Shown here piece by piece: positions 61,963-64,000 of a DNA stretch of 64,000 nucleotides (position 1 is the first letter of the stretch; each line of letters starts with the position of its first letter). Below the pieces are notes generated by a model that did not search any database, was not told the DNA's origin, and was given only the letters and a program-made list of their open reading frames with translations. The position numbers were made by a program, and so were the translations under genes. The stretch covers positions 1 through 64,000 of the forward strand of contig NZ_AOPZ01000007.1 of the NCBI RefSeq assembly GCF_000414115.1. The letters run 5' to 3'. The stretch comes from Streptomyces aurantiacus JA 4570 (GTDB taxonomy: Bacteria > Actinomycetota > Actinomycetes > Streptomycetales > Streptomycetaceae).

Positions 61963-62535
61963 ATGGCTGATCATCTTCCCGCACCCACATCCACCTCCAC
62001 ACTCACGGCCGAGCCGCTGCCCATGCCTCTGGCCGCGGTCCGGCTCACCGCGTACACACCGGCCGATCTGGTCGAGATACTCGGCGACGCACCCGACCCT
62101 TTCGGCGTGGACGACGCCGGTCTGACGTGGCTGCCCAAGGAAGTTCACTTCGGCGTCAGGGCCGAGGGCCGACTCGTGGCCCACGCGGGCCTGTTGAGGG
62201 TGCCGGTGTCGATCGGCGGCACCGAGGCCGAGGTGATCGGCGTCGGCGGCGTGGCCGTCGCGGCCGACCTGCGGGGCCGCGGCCTCGCCCGGACCGTCCT
62301 GACGGCGGCGCTCGACCACGCGCGCACGCTGGGCCCCCGGCACGCGCTGCTCTTCTGCCGCCCGCCCCTCGTCGCCCTCTACGAGCGGCTCGGCTGGCGC
62401 ACGCTGGAACAGGACATCCGCGTCGAGCAGGCGGGCGGCCCGGTGGTCATGCCGCTGCGGACGATGCGCACGCCGCTCGTGGACGGGGCCGAGTGGCCCC
62501 CGGGAGAGGTGCGGCTGCTGTCGTTCCCGATGTGA
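61963..62535 (+). CDS. GNAT family N-acetyltransferase
   Basis: A 190-residue GNAT protein with the acetyl-CoA loop VAADLRGRGLARTVL, preceding strand VIGVGGVAV and the ALLFCRPPLVALYERLGWR block; the C-terminus WPPGEVRLLSFPM ends the fold. It resembles the aminoglycoside 2'-N-acetyltransferase-like subgroup in its C-terminal pattern, but an acetylation target cannot be assigned. CATGAT six nt before the ATG may be a leaderless -10. It is divergent from the secreted hydrolase. Confidence 0.84.
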   Translation: MADHLPAPTSTSTLTAEPLPMPLAAVRLTAYTPADLVEILGDAPDPFGVDDAGLTWLPKEVHFGVRAEGRLVAHAGLLRVPVSIGGTEAEVIGVGGVAVAADLRGRGLARTVLTAALDHARTLGPRHALLFCRPPLVALYERLGWRTLEQDIRVEQAGGPVVMPLRTMRTPLVDGAEWPPGEVRLLSFPM

Positions 62536-62978
62536 CGGGCCGGAGTCGGAGCCGTAGCCCGAGCCCGGCCGGGGCGGGGCACGGCGCGACGCACAGGGCG
62601 CACGGGCGGGGCAGGCGGCGCAGGGCCGGGAGCAGGAGCCGGGCCTGCCTGCGCCCTGGCAGGGTGTCCGGCCCGCGCTTACAGTGTGGGCCCAAGGCTC
62701 TGCGGCACGGCAAGGCAGGGCCTCGGCCCTGCGGCACGGATCGCGGAAAGGGCGCGGAAAGGGCGCAGCCCCGTCCCGTGGTCACCAGCACCCCCGGGCG
62801 GGCGTCGCCCCGGCCCGCCACCGCCGGGACGACCAGCGGGCGCGGCCGACGCGGCGCCGCACGGGGTGCGGTGGCCTCCTGCCGCTGGGCAGGCACCATC
62901 CCGCCCTGAACTCCACCCGGGTCCGCGCCGCGACGTGCGCGCGGGCCGAGTGCGCGTCGAGAGCCGCTGGAGGCAGCC
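62536..62978. other. 443-bp GC-rich intergenic region
   Basis: No convincing gene is seen. It contains direct copies of CTGCGGCACGG (around 62700 and 62730), the inverted repeat GCAGGGCC/GGCCCTGC (62715-62732) that may be a terminator for the acetyltransferase gene, and a doubled GCGGAAAGG. The right end must carry the promoter of the ATP-grasp gene. Confidence 0.4.
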
Positions 62979-63980
62979 GTGTCCGGACCGTGCGTCGCCC
63001 TGATCGCCGACCCCACGTCCCCAGAGGGCTGCCGGGAGTACCTCGCCCGGGCCGTCGAAGTGCTCACGGGCGCCCCGCCCCACCGCATCGACGCCCGGCA
63101 CTTCGCCCCGTGCGGCACCGGCCGCGTGCGGGACCGCGACGGCGTCCGCTTACGCCTGCACGTCCCCGACCAGGGGCTGGAGGTGGTGCCTGACGTGGTG
63201 GTCCTGTACGAGATCCCGCCGCACCGGCGCCGCGCCCTCGCCGCCTTCCAGCGCCTCCTCGCCCACCACCACGCGGTGACGCTGGGCGCCGGCGTCGCGG
63301 CGTGGCGTACGGCCACCGAGAAGGACCGCACGGTCGCCCACTTCGAGCGGGACGGCGTCGCCCACATGGACACCGTCGTCCTGTCGCGGCCGGGCGCACG
63401 CGAGGCGGCCGCCGCTTTCGAGCGGCTCGGACGGGACACCTGGGCCCGGCCGGTCGTCGGCACCGGCGGCAGCGACACCTTCCACGTCACCACCGAGGCC
63501 CAACTGGCCGAAGCCACCGACTACTACGCGCGTCGGCGCAGCGCGTGGCTGCTGTCGCGCGACGCCGGCAACGTCACCGCCGACGGCGACCGGCACCAGT
63601 TCCGTGTGTTCGTGCTCGGCGGCCGCGTCATCCATGCCCGTGAGCACATCCAGCCCGCGACGGACACGCCCTGCAACACCTGCCAAGGGGCGACGGCCGT
63701 CCCCATCGCCCCGGCCGACCTGCCGCGGCGCCTCGCCGAACTGTCCGTCGCCGCCACCGCGTCGATGGGGCTGCCCTTCGCCGGGGTCGACCTCGCGATC
63801 GAGAACGGCGGGGTCGTCTTCGAGGTCAACGTCCAGCCCGCCTTCATCGACGGCGAGTTGGAGACGGTGGCCGTCCCCTACATCCAGGCCCACCTCGACG
63901 CGCTCGCCCGGACGGCGGGCAGCCGCCGGGGCCACCGTCCGGCGCGGAGCCGCCCGGGGGCCGCGGTCCGGGCCGCGTAG
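62979..63980 (+). CDS. ATP-grasp (RimK-like) family ligase
   Basis: A 333-residue ATP-grasp enzyme. ATP-binding and metal motifs are seen in WARPVVGTGGSDTFHV (Gly-rich loop), HQFRVFVLGGRVIHA and the catalytic FEVNVQPAF (metal-binding Glu and Asn); the N-terminus holds the substrate domain. RimK-like enzymes add an amino acid to a carboxylate, as in glutathione, coenzyme F420 or peptide modification. Here there is a cysteine pair (CNTC, near residue 232). GGAGGCAGCC precedes the GTG start. The neighbours do not reveal the substrate. Confidence 0.85.
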   Translation: MSGPCVALIADPTSPEGCREYLARAVEVLTGAPPHRIDARHFAPCGTGRVRDRDGVRLRLHVPDQGLEVVPDVVVLYEIPPHRRRALAAFQRLLAHHHAVTLGAGVAAWRTATEKDRTVAHFERDGVAHMDTVVLSRPGAREAAAAFERLGRDTWARPVVGTGGSDTFHVTTEAQLAEATDYYARRRSAWLLSRDAGNVTADGDRHQFRVFVLGGRVIHAREHIQPATDTPCNTCQGATAVPIAPADLPRRLAELSVAATASMGLPFAGVDLAIENGGVVFEVNVQPAFIDGELETVAVPYIQAHLDALARTAGSRRGHRPARSRPGAAVRAA

Positions 63981-64000
63981 GCCGGGAGGAGTAGGGCGCG

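Overview
The window looks like a chromosomal segment of a Streptomyces or a very close relative. GC content is very high, codon third positions are almost all G or C, GTG and TTG starts are common, and there are many LysR, TetR, MerR, PadR and GlxA-type regulators. The gene order at the left end matches the conserved actinobacterial pgsA2 - DUF881 - small basic protein - DUF881 - GarA-like FHA - MerR - bifunctional nuclease - MerR - gcvP neighbourhood known from Mycobacterium (Rv1822-Rv1832, from memory). I count about 60 protein genes, one candidate leader peptide, one tandem glycine riboswitch, several hairpin terminators and a set of regulator operators. I see no tRNA, rRNA, CRISPR array, transposase, integrase or complete biosynthetic cluster.

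Layout. 1-14470 is the conserved core: phospholipid synthase, mannose-1-phosphate guanylyltransferase fused to a degenerate phosphomannomutase, two DUF881 proteins around a small basic protein, a zinc-ribbon FHA protein, FtsR-like MerR, bifunctional nuclease, a second MerR, DNA polymerase IV, a PRC-barrel protein and riboswitch-controlled glycine dehydrogenase. 14583-31086 holds lineage-specific metabolism and regulation: a glutamate-cysteine ligase-like enzyme, a VWA lipid- or wall-associated protein, a CPBP protease, PhzF, a GlxA regulator divergent from an MBL-fold protein, a LysR regulator divergent from an epimerase plus aldo-keto reductase pair, a TmrB-like kinase, PadR, an SRPBCC protein, a PrmC-like methyltransferase, a Clp N-domain protein and an EamA transporter. 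31097-37710 has another two EamA/DMT transporters, three flavin-split-barrel proteins and a MocR-type regulator. 37856-49255 carries an isochorismatase-fold protein, a Rieske lipoprotein, an S9 peptidase, a HipA-like kinase with its DUF3037 partner, two SDRs, a peptide-binding lipoprotein, uracil-DNA glycosylase and a TPR-like protein. 49368-63980 has a TetR-controlled FAD monooxygenase, a Gfo/Idh/MocA oxidoreductase, a frameshifted apolipoprotein N-acyltransferase, an MFS exporter with its TetR regulator, a LysR regulator, a cupin, a very large secreted hydrolase, a GNAT and an ATP-grasp enzyme.

Three threads run across the window. First, four promoters share the form TTGTCAGNG-N8-nAnnnT, the published RecA/LexA-independent DNA-damage promoter (RecA-NDp, PafBC-dependent). 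They lie in front of dinB, ung, an uncharacterised helical-repeat protein and an unannotated 59-residue protein, and suggest a DNA-damage regulon with two unstudied members. Second, short tandem duplications recur: 16 bp (frameshifts a DUF881 gene), 13 bp (frameshifts lnt), 21 bp in frame, about 40 bp over a pair of stop codons, a 7-bp array and a 21-bp-period array. They are either real recent mutations of one class or assembly errors and deserve read-level checking. Third, many genes have a TAnnnT hexamer 6-7 nt before the start codon and no Shine-Dalgarno sequence, which is the signature of leaderless mRNAs. One of these starts a 13-codon candidate leader peptide before an EamA exporter.
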